Below, piece by piece: positions 9,962 through 18,725 of a stretch of 64,000 bases of DNA. Positions within the stretch are counted from its first letter, which is position 1, and every line of letters starts with the position of its first letter. The notes beneath the pieces are model-generated. The model was not told where the DNA came from. It saw only the letters and a list, made by a program, of their open reading frames with translations, and did no database searches. The stretch spans positions 84,117-148,116 of the forward strand of contig NZ_FNKI01000004.1 in the NCBI RefSeq assembly GCF_900102925.1, in the 5' to 3' direction. The DNA comes from Flagellimonas zhangzhouensis (lineage in GTDB: Bacteria > Bacteroidota > Bacteroidia > Flavobacteriales > Flavobacteriaceae). A program made the position numbers and the translations under genes.

Positions 9962-11461
9962 TTAATGGAGGGTGTTTTCCAAGATCAAAAGATCTGCTGA
10001 AGATGCGCTCCATTTTTCTGCCAAGTCCTTTGGGATTGTACTGAAAAAATAGGTGAAAGCACTCAAAACAATATCTTGGTCGCCGTCAGCATCAATATCG
10101 GCAGCTTTCATAAGAAACCATTTCCCGTCAGCTTCTTCTGGTAAGGTTCTAGTGATAAACTCAAATTCAGATCTCCCCGTATTTTCCAAATAAATAAAGG
10201 AATTAACAGGACGGTCATCATAATTTGGGAAGGTGGAAATCAATGCAATGTCCATATCTCCATCTTGGTCAAAATCGGCAGTTTCGCTGCGTGTTGCGCC
10301 GTACATCGGATAAAAGAAGGATTCCTCAAATTCATTGTTCCCATCATTAAGGTAAATACGCATACCGTGGTAAGGTTTTAATATTTGGGTTTTGTCCGCA
10401 TTATCGCCATGAACGGTAATGATGTCTTCATCCCCATCGTGGTCTATATCTACCATTTCGAACCAACTGGTGCCATAAATGGGGCTAAAACGAACTAGGT
10501 AATCCCGAGAAAAGGTTAGATCTTCCTTTTGATATAATACCATAATGGATTCATCTCCCTGTGCCTTTAAAAAAACAATATCATCTTTTCCATCATTGTT
10601 CATATCCCGAACAATGGACTTCATGGCACCTGGATTTTGAATTAAAATGCTTTTCTCATATTCACCCTGGTCATTTTGCTTTAAAAGGGATAGGGAACCA
10701 GTAAGGTTACCAAATTCACTTACAACAATTTCTGATTTGCCATCAGTATTAAAATCATGAATCAAAGTATGTACAGGTCGGTGCAGCTCTGTAGCTAAAG
10801 TAGTTATCGAATCTCCTTGTTTTAATAGAATTTCGCCTTCCTTTTCTTGGGAGGGATCCAAAATCCCAACTGCAGTAATATATGTCCCAGATTCAGTATC
10901 AATGGTTGCTGTCACAGGACTGGGAGCGTTAAAAAGTTGTTCGGTTTTATCTGTTTTGAATTGATATTCCTTGATACTTCCATTTAAATCACCAGTCAAA
11001 ATTGTTTGGGAGCTTTTATCAAAATCTAAAAATGAAATAGTTGTCCCAGAAATACTATCCAATGCTACCAAATTAAAGTCAAAGTTTTTAATGGGTTGGG
11101 TCTGTCTTTTAGGAATTTGTGGAAGTACATCGGGCGCATTTTGTAGGATATAGGCTTTTAGTAATTCCCAGTCATTTTCGGCAATGGTTGGGACTGAACT
11201 ATAAATGCCTTGCTCGATCAATTCGTATTGTTCTTCATAGGAATAACCCTTAAATGGATTGAATTTGGGGTCTCTAATACCCATTCGAGCTCCCATTTCT
11301 GGAAGAATATATGCTGCCCAAAGCTCTTTGGTAAGATATTCAGTTTTTGGTAGGGTATGGCAACGTGCACAATGCATTGCATATAATTGCTCTCCTTGTT
11401 CTTGTTTGGATTTTCCACAGGAAACTACGACCAAGCATAGCAGAAAAACGAATAATCTCAT
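9962..11461 (-). CDS. cytochrome c-type FG-GAP/VCBS lipoprotein
   Basis: This lipoprotein (lipobox VVVSC, Cys15) is anchored outside the cytoplasmic membrane. A c-type heme-attachment motif CARCH lies at residues 31-35, followed by a short cytochrome-like segment with Met-rich PEMGARMGI as a possible axial ligand. From about residue 140 on it carries a VCBS/FG-GAP propeller with five calcium loops (DFNTDGKSEIVV, DMNNDGKDDIVF, DIDHDGDEDIIT, DFDQDGDMDIAL, DIDADGDQDIVL). The 499 residues are a fusion of a mono-heme domain to a propeller. It converges on the larger FG-GAP gene with 18 nt between stops. The electron donor and substrate cannot be inferred from sequence. Confidence 0.9.
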   Translation of the reverse strand: MRLFVFLLCLVVVSCGKSKQEQGEQLYAMHCARCHTLPKTEYLTKELWAAYILPEMGARMGIRDPKFNPFKGYSYEEQYELIEQGIYSSVPTIAENDWELLKAYILQNAPDVLPQIPKRQTQPIKNFDFNLVALDSISGTTISFLDFDKSSQTILTGDLNGSIKEYQFKTDKTEQLFNAPSPVTATIDTESGTYITAVGILDPSQEKEGEILLKQGDSITTLATELHRPVHTLIHDFNTDGKSEIVVSEFGNLTGSLSLLKQNDQGEYEKSILIQNPGAMKSIVRDMNNDGKDDIVFLKAQGDESIMVLYQKEDLTFSRDYLVRFSPIYGTSWFEMVDIDHDGDEDIITVHGDNADKTQILKPYHGMRIYLNDGNNEFEESFFYPMYGATRSETADFDQDGDMDIALISTFPNYDDRPVNSFIYLENTGRSEFEFITRTLPEEADGKWFLMKAADIDADGDQDIVLSAFTYFFSTIPKDLAEKWSASSADLLILENTLH

Positions 11462-11543
11462 TTAGTTTGGGTGCGAATTTTTCAATTGAGCTTTAAAAAA
11501 GGTGAATTTATACAAAAGAACTTACATGTATTCCCAAATGAAA

Positions 11544-12620
11544 TTAAAAGGACTCCCCGATCCTAAAATAGATGCCCCAATCGTCTTTCCCAACAGCGCC
11601 ATCCAGTCCAATATTGAAATTATCTTCTTTAAAAACCGTGTAGCGATATCCTGCGCCAATACCAGGATATAGTTTTCCATTGAATTCTTCATTTATGGAA
11701 CCAAAAATAGTAGCAGCTCCCAAAAAACCAACAAGGCCCATATTGTTGTTGAAGTTTAGTCGATATTCCCCTTGAAGGGCAAAAATCGAATCTCCTCGAT
11801 ATTTCCCATCTGAATAACCACGGATATCTTTTCCGCCGATTACTACTTGCCGTTCAAAATTCAAGGCACCAAGTCCAAACTCGGCATGTCCTCGAAATGC
11901 CAATATGTTTTTATTGTTCGGAAAGCCAATGTACTTGTTATAACTTAAGGAAATGATGTTGAGGTCTTCATCATTGCCCAAAGCCGTAGGAAAGGAATTC
12001 CACTGGATATTGGTCAAAGAACCTTTTGTAGGATAATAAATTTGATTGCGTTTATCAAAAGAGGATTGTACCAAAAAACCGAGGTAATTGTTTTCATTGG
12101 TTTCTTCGCTATCCTCGAATTCTGTGTTGGTAATGTTGTAAATAAAACCAAGACCACCGTACCATTTATTTTTGATTCTTTTAAGTGCAGTCAGGTTGAT
12201 AACTGTGATATTGGAGGCGTAATCGGCAAAGCCAGGTTGTTCCACTTCAGAAACATAAATTTGTGCTCTTTGTGTACCGTTCACTAAGTAGAAGGTAAGT
12301 CTCCAATCGTTTTCCTTTAAAAACCATCTATGAAAGGTTCCAACCAAATAGGAATCATTGGTGGTGTAAATTCCCATTACGCCCGACATGGACTTTGGAG
12401 ATATAGTGTCCTTCTCTGATAACCGATACATCATACTCCCAACTACACCCATTTGAAGTTCCAAGGTTCGACTATAATTGATGTAGGGAAATACTTTTGC
12501 GGTTATTTTTTTGTCTTCATTTGAAGTTTCTTTTTGGCCCAAAATCTGCTGACAAAGCAAAATGCTTAAACCAAAGAAGCAAATAGTGGTCAACCGAAAC
12601 TTTGCAAAATGATTATTCAT
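11544..12620 (-). CDS. Omp85/BamA-type C-terminal barrel protein (bacterial surface antigen family)
   Basis: This 358-residue protein has a signal peptide ending near QQILGQ and no visible POTRA repeats. The C-terminal two thirds are alternating beta strands. They include GGKDIRGYSDGKYRGD, which matches the conserved RGF/RGY loop-6 motif of Omp85 barrels, and the terminal residue is Phe (RIGESF), as expected for outer-membrane barrels. It is much shorter than BamA, so it is an accessory member rather than the assembly machine. It starts 4 nt downstream of the stop of the small barrel gene and is therefore in one transcript with it. Confidence 0.82.
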   Translation of the reverse strand: MNNHFAKFRLTTICFFGLSILLCQQILGQKETSNEDKKITAKVFPYINYSRTLELQMGVVGSMMYRLSEKDTISPKSMSGVMGIYTTNDSYLVGTFHRWFLKENDWRLTFYLVNGTQRAQIYVSEVEQPGFADYASNITVINLTALKRIKNKWYGGLGFIYNITNTEFEDSEETNENNYLGFLVQSSFDKRNQIYYPTKGSLTNIQWNSFPTALGNDEDLNIISLSYNKYIGFPNNKNILAFRGHAEFGLGALNFERQVVIGGKDIRGYSDGKYRGDSIFALQGEYRLNFNNNMGLVGFLGAATIFGSINEEFNGKLYPGIGAGYRYTVFKEDNFNIGLDGAVGKDDWGIYFRIGESF

Positions 12621-12624
12621 AAAT

Positions 12625-13269
12625 CTAGTTTAGTTTAAGAAAGAAACCTCCTGATAAGGCTCCGATAATGGTAGTTGTACCAACATTTACGCCAGTACTA
12701 GGCCCTCCTGGTCCAACACCCACATATAAACCTCCCCATTCCACAGGAAAAAACAAATGACCTTGTAAAACAATACCAAACCGTGGGGCCAATAACATTT
12801 TAACCCCACCCTTAGCGGAAAATGCGAATTTCGTCGATGAGCTTAAATCACGACTGGTAAGGTCTTGGTTTTCATTGGAAGGACTTAATATGGCCAAGCC
12901 CAAACCACCGCCTAAAAATGGTTTAATATTATCGTTGCCAAAATATTTCAAACCAGTTACTTGTATAATATCAACAGCTATATCAGATAAGCGTTCCTCA
13001 CCATTTGTGTAATTGATATCTCGCATTCTTAATTCACTACCCATTCGTGTATAGGATATTTCGGCACCAACATATCCCATATCATAGCCAGCCGTAATGT
13101 GGTACTGGTCGCTATCTTTGATTTTTAGATAATTTCTTCCGTAGTTTAGTTTTGTGCCAAATTGGTAACCATAACTTGCAGATACTTCTATGCTTTGGGC
13201 ATAAGTTTGAATTGATCCTATTGCCATGAACAATGCAAATACTAGGAAAAGAGGTTGTTTAATATTCAT
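12625..13269 (-). CDS. small outer-membrane beta-barrel protein
   Basis: This 214-residue protein has a signal peptide (cleavage near SIQTYAQ) and then alternating hydrophobic/polar strands typical of an OmpA/OmpX-like eight-stranded barrel (VSASYGYQFG, YVGAEISYTRMG, PFLGGGLGLAIL). The C terminus is GALSGGFFLKLN. No enzyme motif is present. It is the first gene of a two-gene minus-strand operon with the Omp85-like protein (4 nt gap). Confidence 0.75.
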   Translation of the reverse strand: MNIKQPLFLVFALFMAIGSIQTYAQSIEVSASYGYQFGTKLNYGRNYLKIKDSDQYHITAGYDMGYVGAEISYTRMGSELRMRDINYTNGEERLSDIAVDIIQVTGLKYFGNDNIKPFLGGGLGLAILSPSNENQDLTSRDLSSSTKFAFSAKGGVKMLLAPRFGIVLQGHLFFPVEWGGLYVGVGPGGPSTGVNVGTTTIIGALSGGFFLKLN

Positions 13270-13410
13270 TTTATTAAAGTTGAAAATTCAGATAGCTGCA
13301 AATTAGATCTTCCTATTTGTATTTGGATTAGCTTTTGAGGACTAAAGGAACATAAGTGTTGGGTAATAGGATAGGACAATGATAAATAGTACTTAAGTAC
13401 ATCGAAACTA

Positions 13411-14082
13411 TTATTCAATTCCCATTACACTATTATTAACCAACAATCCTGCAAGTTCAATACTATATTTTTCAATAGTCTTGTCAATGTCAACAGGGTC
13501 AACGATTCTAAATTGCCCCACCCATTGTAAATTATCTGCATCCGAGTTGTCTAAACTATATAGTGCACTTTCAAAGAAATATTTTATCCCAGTTTCTACA
13601 TAAGTGGAATTCCAATTGTACGATGGATAATAAGAGTAATACGCACCGAACCTACGATACCTCGGACCAGGATAATATATTGCACTCGATGGTGTTTGAG
13701 TCACAAATTGTTGGGAGTCGACCATATGCGTTACTACTACGCCATCATATCCATCGCCCACCAAACGCTCTTTAAGCCCATTAATGTCTTCCGCACTTTG
13801 TAAAGGTTTGGCATCAAAATAAGGAATGTTGTATGAGGCTGTGGCATCTACACCTCGTTCATAAAGTTGGGCGACCAGTCGGTCTTCAAACGATCTTCTG
13901 GAAATTTCACTATTCGATTTTCCGATAACCACAATGTTTTTGTATTCTCTTTTTACATTGCTGTAGTTTTTGGACTTGGTCAAATAACCACTGCCGCAGC
14001 CATATAATCCAAAAAGGGACATGGCAAGCAAGAAGGGCAAATATTTTTTCAAGGTCAACAATGAGGATTTTAATCGTTTCAT
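13411..14082 (-). CDS. hypothetical lipoprotein
   Basis: I place the start at the ATG whose codon begins at 14082, giving MKRLKSSLLTL and then the lipobox LFGLYGC. The longer frame adds 18 residues with no signal function. The 223-residue product has an alpha/beta pattern: a strand KNIVVIG, a helix RRSFEDRLVAQLYERGV, then GYDGVVVTHM. This recalls small envelope lipoproteins of the DUF4136/LptE-like type, but I cannot assign a family. A Tyr-rich loop at about residues 130-160 (YYPGPRYRRFGAYYSYYP) is unusual. It is separated from both neighbours by more than 100 nt and probably has its own promoter. Confidence 0.7.
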   Translation of the reverse strand: MKRLKSSLLTLKKYLPFLLAMSLFGLYGCGSGYLTKSKNYSNVKREYKNIVVIGKSNSEISRRSFEDRLVAQLYERGVDATASYNIPYFDAKPLQSAEDINGLKERLVGDGYDGVVVTHMVDSQQFVTQTPSSAIYYPGPRYRRFGAYYSYYPSYNWNSTYVETGIKYFFESALYSLDNSDADNLQWVGQFRIVDPVDIDKTIEKYSIELAGLLVNNSVMGIE

Positions 14083-14509
14083 GATACTTATCTTAAATTG
14101 TTTATTTCGAAATCCTTCACCGTAACTCAAAAACATTTACAATCGGCCCCATCAGTTCAAAGCTGTAAATCTTTTGGTCGGTATCTATATCCACTATTCA
14201 ATAGGTTTGCACAATCTAGAAGGTTAAAATTTTGGCGATTTCGGCCATTTAGGCGCCTCCCAATTTGAATTGAACCAATAATGGATTTATTCTTTGATCT
14301 TAACGGGGGAAGAAATTCAGCATAGCTGAAATAGGTAAAGATCAAAAAGTTAAATGGGCATTCTATAAATACCCATTATTCTTACAACAAGTTAATGAAA
14401 AAAGAGGGGATAATCATTTTGGGACAATTATAATTTTGCCCCAAAATGAATTTAAATGGTAATTGGTTGGTTATTAATGAAGTAATGATTGGATAACAAG
14501 CAGAAAGAA
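14083..14509. other. gene-free stretch with three hairpins
   Basis: There is no convincing gene in these 427 bases. Three inverted repeats are present. A nested one has TTTGATCTT (14293-14301) with AAGATCAAA (14338-14346), enclosing TTCAGC (14316-14321) with GCTGAA (14325-14330). The second is AATGGG (14353-14358) with CCCATT (14372-14377). The third is TCATTTTGGG (14414-14423) with CCCAAAATGA (14440-14449). The last probably ends the minus-strand DUF4270/barrel operon. The nested one may be a regulatory RNA element or operator. Confidence 0.6.
14396..14449 (-). terminator. terminator of the DUF4270/barrel operon
   Basis: Read on the minus strand, a 10-bp perfect stem (14440-14449 with 14414-14423, 16-nt loop) lies 60 nt past the stop of the barrel gene. 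It is followed by a pyrimidine run CCCCTCTTTTTT. The T-run is about 5-10 nt away from the stem, so it is a less than ideal terminator. Confidence 0.5.
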
Positions 14510-15760
14510 CTAGTTGATTCTTCGTTCTTTAAACCATAGGTCCTCCAAGCTGAAATTTAGGGTTAGGGTATGGAAATTTTCTTTGACCAAAATGTTCTGT
14601 ACTTGACCTTTTGATCCATAGGCATATGAGAGGTTCAGAATGGAATTTGAGGCTCTGCCCATAGGAAGTCCTATACCGGCAGTAAGGGTGTATCCATCTA
14701 TTTTGGTATCGTTCAGGGCCAAATAGCCATTATCGTAGTTAAATCCAGCCCTAAATCGCATACGTTCCCAGTATTTAAAACCTCTCGGGTTTTTTAGGTA
14801 TTCCAATCCAAATGCATAAATATCTTGGTCGGCATACGTTCCAATATTTTCAGATTGATTGGTATTGTCCCAGAAATTCTTTTTGTAGTCTGCAGATAGG
14901 GTAAAGGATTCTAAAATTCGGGTACTCATCCCAAACCCGACTTCCAAGGGCAGTTTAAACCCTGAAACATCGTCGGTTTCCTCATCCTCAACATTGATTT
15001 CTTCTCCGTCCAAAGTTTTGTTTACGGAGCGTGTTAAACTTCCAGATAGGGATACGGGCAATTGAACGGTGCTACCAACGGTTATTTTATCAGTGATGTC
15101 ATATTGCATACCTAACCCAAATCGAAACCCGCTATAATTGGTGATTTCATTGAGAGCAAAATAACTGTCGCTGATACTAAAGGTTTCATTTTCTTCAATT
15201 TTCCCAAAAAGTAGGGAGGCTTTGACTCCAACCCTAAAGGCGTCTGAAAGACCATACCCGATATTAAAACTTAGATCATTTAATCCTCCTAGACCAGTAA
15301 CATTACTTTCAAAAGTCTCATTGGAACCTTCAATATTGCTCACCAATCCTAAAAGCGTATACCCAACATCAGAATAAGGAACCATACTTACCCCAGCACC
15401 CAAACGATTGGTAATTCGAAAGGCAAACGCCAAGTTGGAAAAATTGAGCGTCGTTTTGGACTCGTTGTTTCCCGTGTTGCTATAGCTATTAAATTCACCG
15501 ACCACTCCAATATCATAAAAAAAGGAATTTTGTGGTATCAATGCAAAGTTGGAAGGGTTCAGGTTGTTGATTTCCGTTTCGGTTTTTAGACCAATACCTG
15601 TATACCCCATGGCATTGGATCTGCCTATACTTGTTTGATTAATAATTCCAAGTCCATACAAGGAGTAGGGGGAACTGGTGAGGCCTTCCGATTGTGCCTT
15701 CATCGAAAATTGAAAGAAAAGCGTAAAAGCAGCAAGTAATATAATTTTATTCATCTTCAT
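14510..15760 (-). CDS. outer-membrane barrel protein downstream of DUF4270
   Basis: I place the start at the codon beginning at 15760 (MKMNKIILLAAF), inside an ATGATGATGAAGATG run. The 416-residue product has a signal peptide (cleavage near SMKAQ). It then has an N-terminal segment SPYSLYGLG...GRSNAMG...NNLNPSNFALI and about fourteen amphipathic strands, as in FadL/OmpP1-like transporters. The conserved N-terminal pattern (a mixed Ser-Pro-Tyr-Ser start and Asn-Pro-Ser-Asn) supports that comparison, but the ligand is unknown. Its start overlaps the last codons of the DUF4270 gene (stop at 15747), so the two are translationally coupled and probably work together at the outer membrane. Confidence 0.78.
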   Translation of the reverse strand: MKMNKIILLAAFTLFFQFSMKAQSEGLTSSPYSLYGLGIINQTSIGRSNAMGYTGIGLKTETEINNLNPSNFALIPQNSFFYDIGVVGEFNSYSNTGNNESKTTLNFSNLAFAFRITNRLGAGVSMVPYSDVGYTLLGLVSNIEGSNETFESNVTGLGGLNDLSFNIGYGLSDAFRVGVKASLLFGKIEENETFSISDSYFALNEITNYSGFRFGLGMQYDITDKITVGSTVQLPVSLSGSLTRSVNKTLDGEEINVEDEETDDVSGFKLPLEVGFGMSTRILESFTLSADYKKNFWDNTNQSENIGTYADQDIYAFGLEYLKNPRGFKYWERMRFRAGFNYDNGYLALNDTKIDGYTLTAGIGLPMGRASNSILNLSYAYGSKGQVQNILVKENFHTLTLNFSLEDLWFKERRIN

Positions 15761-17075
15761 CATCATAAATAGCATAGGTTAGTTCTAGGATGGCACTGTA
15801 CTCCGAATCATCCATTCCATTAAGGATAAATCGGTCTACGGTGGATATGTAATTATCTGGGAGTAAAATCAGTGCGTCTTCTGTTTCCAATTCGGTGGTT
15901 AGTAGTTGATCTAAATATCCACCAATGGAAAACTCATAATAGATATCGTTGAACTCTTCGTTATCGCGATTTAAAACACCTAAAACTGGGCTTACATCTT
16001 GAATCAATAATTGTGAGGTGAGGTCGTTGTTTTGATCAACAACAAAAACGGCAAGGGTATCGCGTAAAATAAGATTGTCATCAAAGGAGTTAAGTGCTGG
16101 ACGGATTTTGAGAACCGCGTCCAAAATGGTGCCTTGTCCATTAAGGTCGTACAAGGTTTTAAGGTGCGGAAATTGTATTCTAGATGCGATTCCCGTTCCC
16201 GATTGAATAAAACTTAGATTGTCTGTTTCTGTGCTACTTAAATTAAACTCTTGGTCGTCCAGCTCCTGTAAATTTTCAGAGGGGTCTTCCGCTTTAATTT
16301 GATTGTAAAAGGGGATTGGACTTGTTGTCTGATCTAAGGCAATCTCGAGGTAATCATCAACTCTTTCCAATTCTTCTTCGGTGCTATAGTACACTCGAAT
16401 TAGGCAATTGTCCGTTCCTTTTGAAAAACCGATGATCGAACCATTATCTGTATCCCCAGGCAAAAGAGCTACGCCCTTGAAGTAGTCCTTAAATTGATCG
16501 GAGGTAGTAATTAATTTTTCCTGAAAATTGGTAAAGAAGGTTTTTCCTAGTTCGTCAGACAATTTTATCTCCAAGGTATCTGCAGTAAAAGGTCTTGGCA
16601 CATAACTTAAAACCCCAAGGTCTTCGTCATCATAAGAGGCTTCACTCGTATTGTAAAAATAATCGTCCTCTCCAGTATCTAAGATTTTATTGAGCCTTTT
16701 TACATGAATGGTATTGGTTTGGAGGGTGTCATTATAATAGTAGTTATCAGGAACCAAAATTAAGGCGATACTATCGTACACAGCTTCGTCATCAATGGTG
16801 TATTCATTGGGTAGCATTCCAAAATAACTGGAGGTTTGCACTGTTCCAAAAACGGGATCCGTGTATTTGCCTACCAAAATTCTACTGGCTTCACTGGAGA
16901 TGATGCTATCAAATTTCATGGTTGAGGTGTTTATGGTCAGGGTGTCTATCAAAACAACCCTTAGATTGCTGTCGGTAAATGATTCACCAGCAATAAAATC
17001 TGAAGAATTATAGTTTTCGGTAGTACAGGAAAGCACTACAGCAAGAAGGCATAAAAGCCCAAAAATTGGTCTCAT
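15747..17075 (-). CDS. DUF4270-family lipoprotein
   Basis: The start is set at the ATG whose codon begins at 17075 (MRPIFGLLCLLAV, lipobox VLSC). The upstream 27 residues in the open frame do not resemble a signal. The sequence GKYTDPVFGTVQTSSYFGMLP and the later strand-rich body match DUF4270, a Bacteroidota family of exported lipoproteins of unknown role. The length is 442 residues. The C terminus is very acidic (YDDEDE). It is the first gene of a coupled pair with the barrel protein and is divergent from the Kelch gene, with 224 nt between the starts. Confidence 0.86.
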   Translation of the reverse strand: MRPIFGLLCLLAVVLSCTTENYNSSDFIAGESFTDSNLRVVLIDTLTINTSTMKFDSIISSEASRILVGKYTDPVFGTVQTSSYFGMLPNEYTIDDEAVYDSIALILVPDNYYYNDTLQTNTIHVKRLNKILDTGEDDYFYNTSEASYDDEDLGVLSYVPRPFTADTLEIKLSDELGKTFFTNFQEKLITTSDQFKDYFKGVALLPGDTDNGSIIGFSKGTDNCLIRVYYSTEEELERVDDYLEIALDQTTSPIPFYNQIKAEDPSENLQELDDQEFNLSSTETDNLSFIQSGTGIASRIQFPHLKTLYDLNGQGTILDAVLKIRPALNSFDDNLILRDTLAVFVVDQNNDLTSQLLIQDVSPVLGVLNRDNEEFNDIYYEFSIGGYLDQLLTTELETEDALILLPDNYISTVDRFILNGMDDSEYSAILELTYAIYDDEDE

Positions 17076-17269
17076 ATTTTTAATTTGAAGCAAATGTATA
17101 AGCACTCGCAGGTCCCTAAAATGGCAATAGACCAATCCAGTTTCTTTTAAGACCAATTCAGGATTTTTAACGACGAAGCATCGATGCTTGTTCGTAGATT
17201 AAATAGGGGAGTTCATATGTTAAATCTGGGACTTCATATATTCCCTTACTGCTCCTTTGACTTCCAATC

Positions 17270-17277
17270 TAACTTTG
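17270..17277 (+). promoter_or_regulatory. putative -7 element of the Kelch gene
   Basis: TAACTTTG matches the Bacteroidota -7 consensus TAnnTTTG exactly. The ATG at 17300 lies 22 nt after it, which supports that start over 17291. No clear TTG -33 element is seen at the usual 17-23 nt spacing. Confidence 0.5.
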
Positions 17278-17299
17278 TCGAAAATTATTAATGATAGGC

Positions 17300-18295
17300 A
17301 TGAGAAAAGCAGTACTATACTTTAAACCAACATTTGTTTTTGCACTTTCAGTGCTTTTATTATCCAGTTGTTCCAATGATGAGGATGAAGATATTGGAAA
17401 CTGGGTAGATCGATCTGAATTTGATGGCACTCCAAGAAGTGGTATCTCAGGATTTGTGATTGATAATATTGGTTACATGGGTGTGGGTTATGATGGTGAT
17501 GATTACTTAAATTCTTTTTGGTCGTATGATATCGAAGGGGATTATTGGTCTCAAAAGGCGGATTTCCCAGGAGCGGCCAGAAACGCTGCAGTAGGTTTTC
17601 AGGTTGATGGTACTGGCTACATAGGTTCAGGTTATGATGGAGTAGATGAGTTGGGTGATTTTTATGGATACGATCCTTCTACCAACACTTGGACGCAAAT
17701 AGCTTCTTTACCTGATGGGACTGTTCGTAGAAGTGCCTTGGCCTTTGGAATCAATGGTTACGGTTATTTTGGCACTGGATATGATGGGGAAAATGATAAA
17801 AAGGACTTCTGGAAATACAATCCATCAACGGATATTTGGGTCGAGTTGGAAGGTTTTGGAGGCAGTAAAAGAAGAGCGGCCACCACTTTTGCGATCAATG
17901 GAACGGTTTATATGGGAACTGGGGTTTCCAATGGAGTTTATATAGAAGATTTTTGGGCATTTGATCCTTCTACCGAAAGTTGGAGCAAACTGACCGATAT
18001 TGATGAAGAGGACGATTACGAAGTGGAGCGAAGCAATGCTGTTGGTTTTGAATTGAACGGCTACGGATACATTGCTTGCGGTGAAAGAAATGGCGCCACC
18101 AACTCCGTTTGGGAATACGATCCATCTTCCGATACTTGGGAAGAACGTACAGGCTTCGAAGGTTCTACCAGACAAGACGCAATAGCTTTTTCAAATTCTT
18201 CAAGGGCCTTTATAGGTTTGGGTCGCACAGGAACACTTTATCTGGATGATATAGATGAGTTCTTTCCTTTTGATGAATATGATGATGAAGATTAA
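17300..18295 (+). CDS. Kelch-repeat beta-propeller lipoprotein
   Basis: MRKAVLYF starts the signal (lipobox LLSSC). The remainder has about six Kelch blades, recognisable by recurring GYxGxGYDG turns and D/N-xW motifs (SFWSYDIEGDYW, DFYGYDPSTNTW, DFWKYNPSTDIW, DFWAFDPSTESW, SVWEYDPSSDTW). The 331-residue exported propeller is a binding scaffold rather than an evident enzyme. The C terminus is acidic (FDEYDDED), as in the neighbouring DUF4270 protein. It is followed by a DUF4907 gene 82 nt downstream, and this set of families suggests a shared surface function. Start chosen as explained under the -7 element. Confidence 0.9.
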   Translation: MRKAVLYFKPTFVFALSVLLLSSCSNDEDEDIGNWVDRSEFDGTPRSGISGFVIDNIGYMGVGYDGDDYLNSFWSYDIEGDYWSQKADFPGAARNAAVGFQVDGTGYIGSGYDGVDELGDFYGYDPSTNTWTQIASLPDGTVRRSALAFGINGYGYFGTGYDGENDKKDFWKYNPSTDIWVELEGFGGSKRRAATTFAINGTVYMGTGVSNGVYIEDFWAFDPSTESWSKLTDIDEEDDYEVERSNAVGFELNGYGYIACGERNGATNSVWEYDPSSDTWEERTGFEGSTRQDAIAFSNSSRAFIGLGRTGTLYLDDIDEFFPFDEYDDED

Positions 18296-18377
18296 TTTTT
18301 AACTAGTCAGTTTTAGTTTGTGTTAATTGGGGCTGGAGGATTAAACCTTTGGTCCCAATTCCAGTTAAAAAAGAAGT

Positions 18378-18716
18378 ATGAAAAAGTCCATTAAAATAAT
18401 CGTATTGGTTTGTATAATTGGTCTAGTGTTTTTTGGGGTAAAACAATTTTCATCACCCCAAAAAACAGAAGAATCAAGATTGGAAAAGGTGGTAATAGCT
18501 GTAGATCAAGGATATGGCTATCAAATTTTTTATGGGGATGAATTGTTGGTGCAACAAGAATTTATTCCAGCCGTAAATGGTATGCAAACTTTTGCCACAC
18601 CCGAAGATGCGGAGCAAGTTGCCGACTTGGTTATTTCTAAAATTGAAAAAAAGACCAGCCCTAAAGTGACTATGCAGGAACTCATGGATATGGATATTGT
18701 AATTTTGGTGCCTTAA
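18378..18716 (+). CDS. DUF4907-family membrane-anchored protein
   Basis: This 112-residue protein has one N-terminal transmembrane segment (IKIIVLVCIIGLVFFGV) and a small exported domain. The motifs YGYQIFYGDELLVQQ and FIPAVNGMQTFATPEDAEQVADLV are the DUF4907 signature. Function is unknown; the family is largely restricted to Bacteroidota and is found with Kelch proteins. The following sensor kinase starts 10 nt downstream, so it could be the first gene of the regulator/efflux transcript and might sense for it (inference). Confidence 0.82.
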   Translation: MKKSIKIIVLVCIIGLVFFGVKQFSSPQKTEESRLEKVVIAVDQGYGYQIFYGDELLVQQEFIPAVNGMQTFATPEDAEQVADLVISKIEKKTSPKVTMQELMDMDIVILVP

Positions 18717-18725
18717 ATCGCAACC

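Noticed and set aside
14157..14345. Minus-strand ORF of 62 residues in the gap before 14510
   Set aside because: There is no signal, domain, or coding-like composition, and it lies across hairpin sequences.
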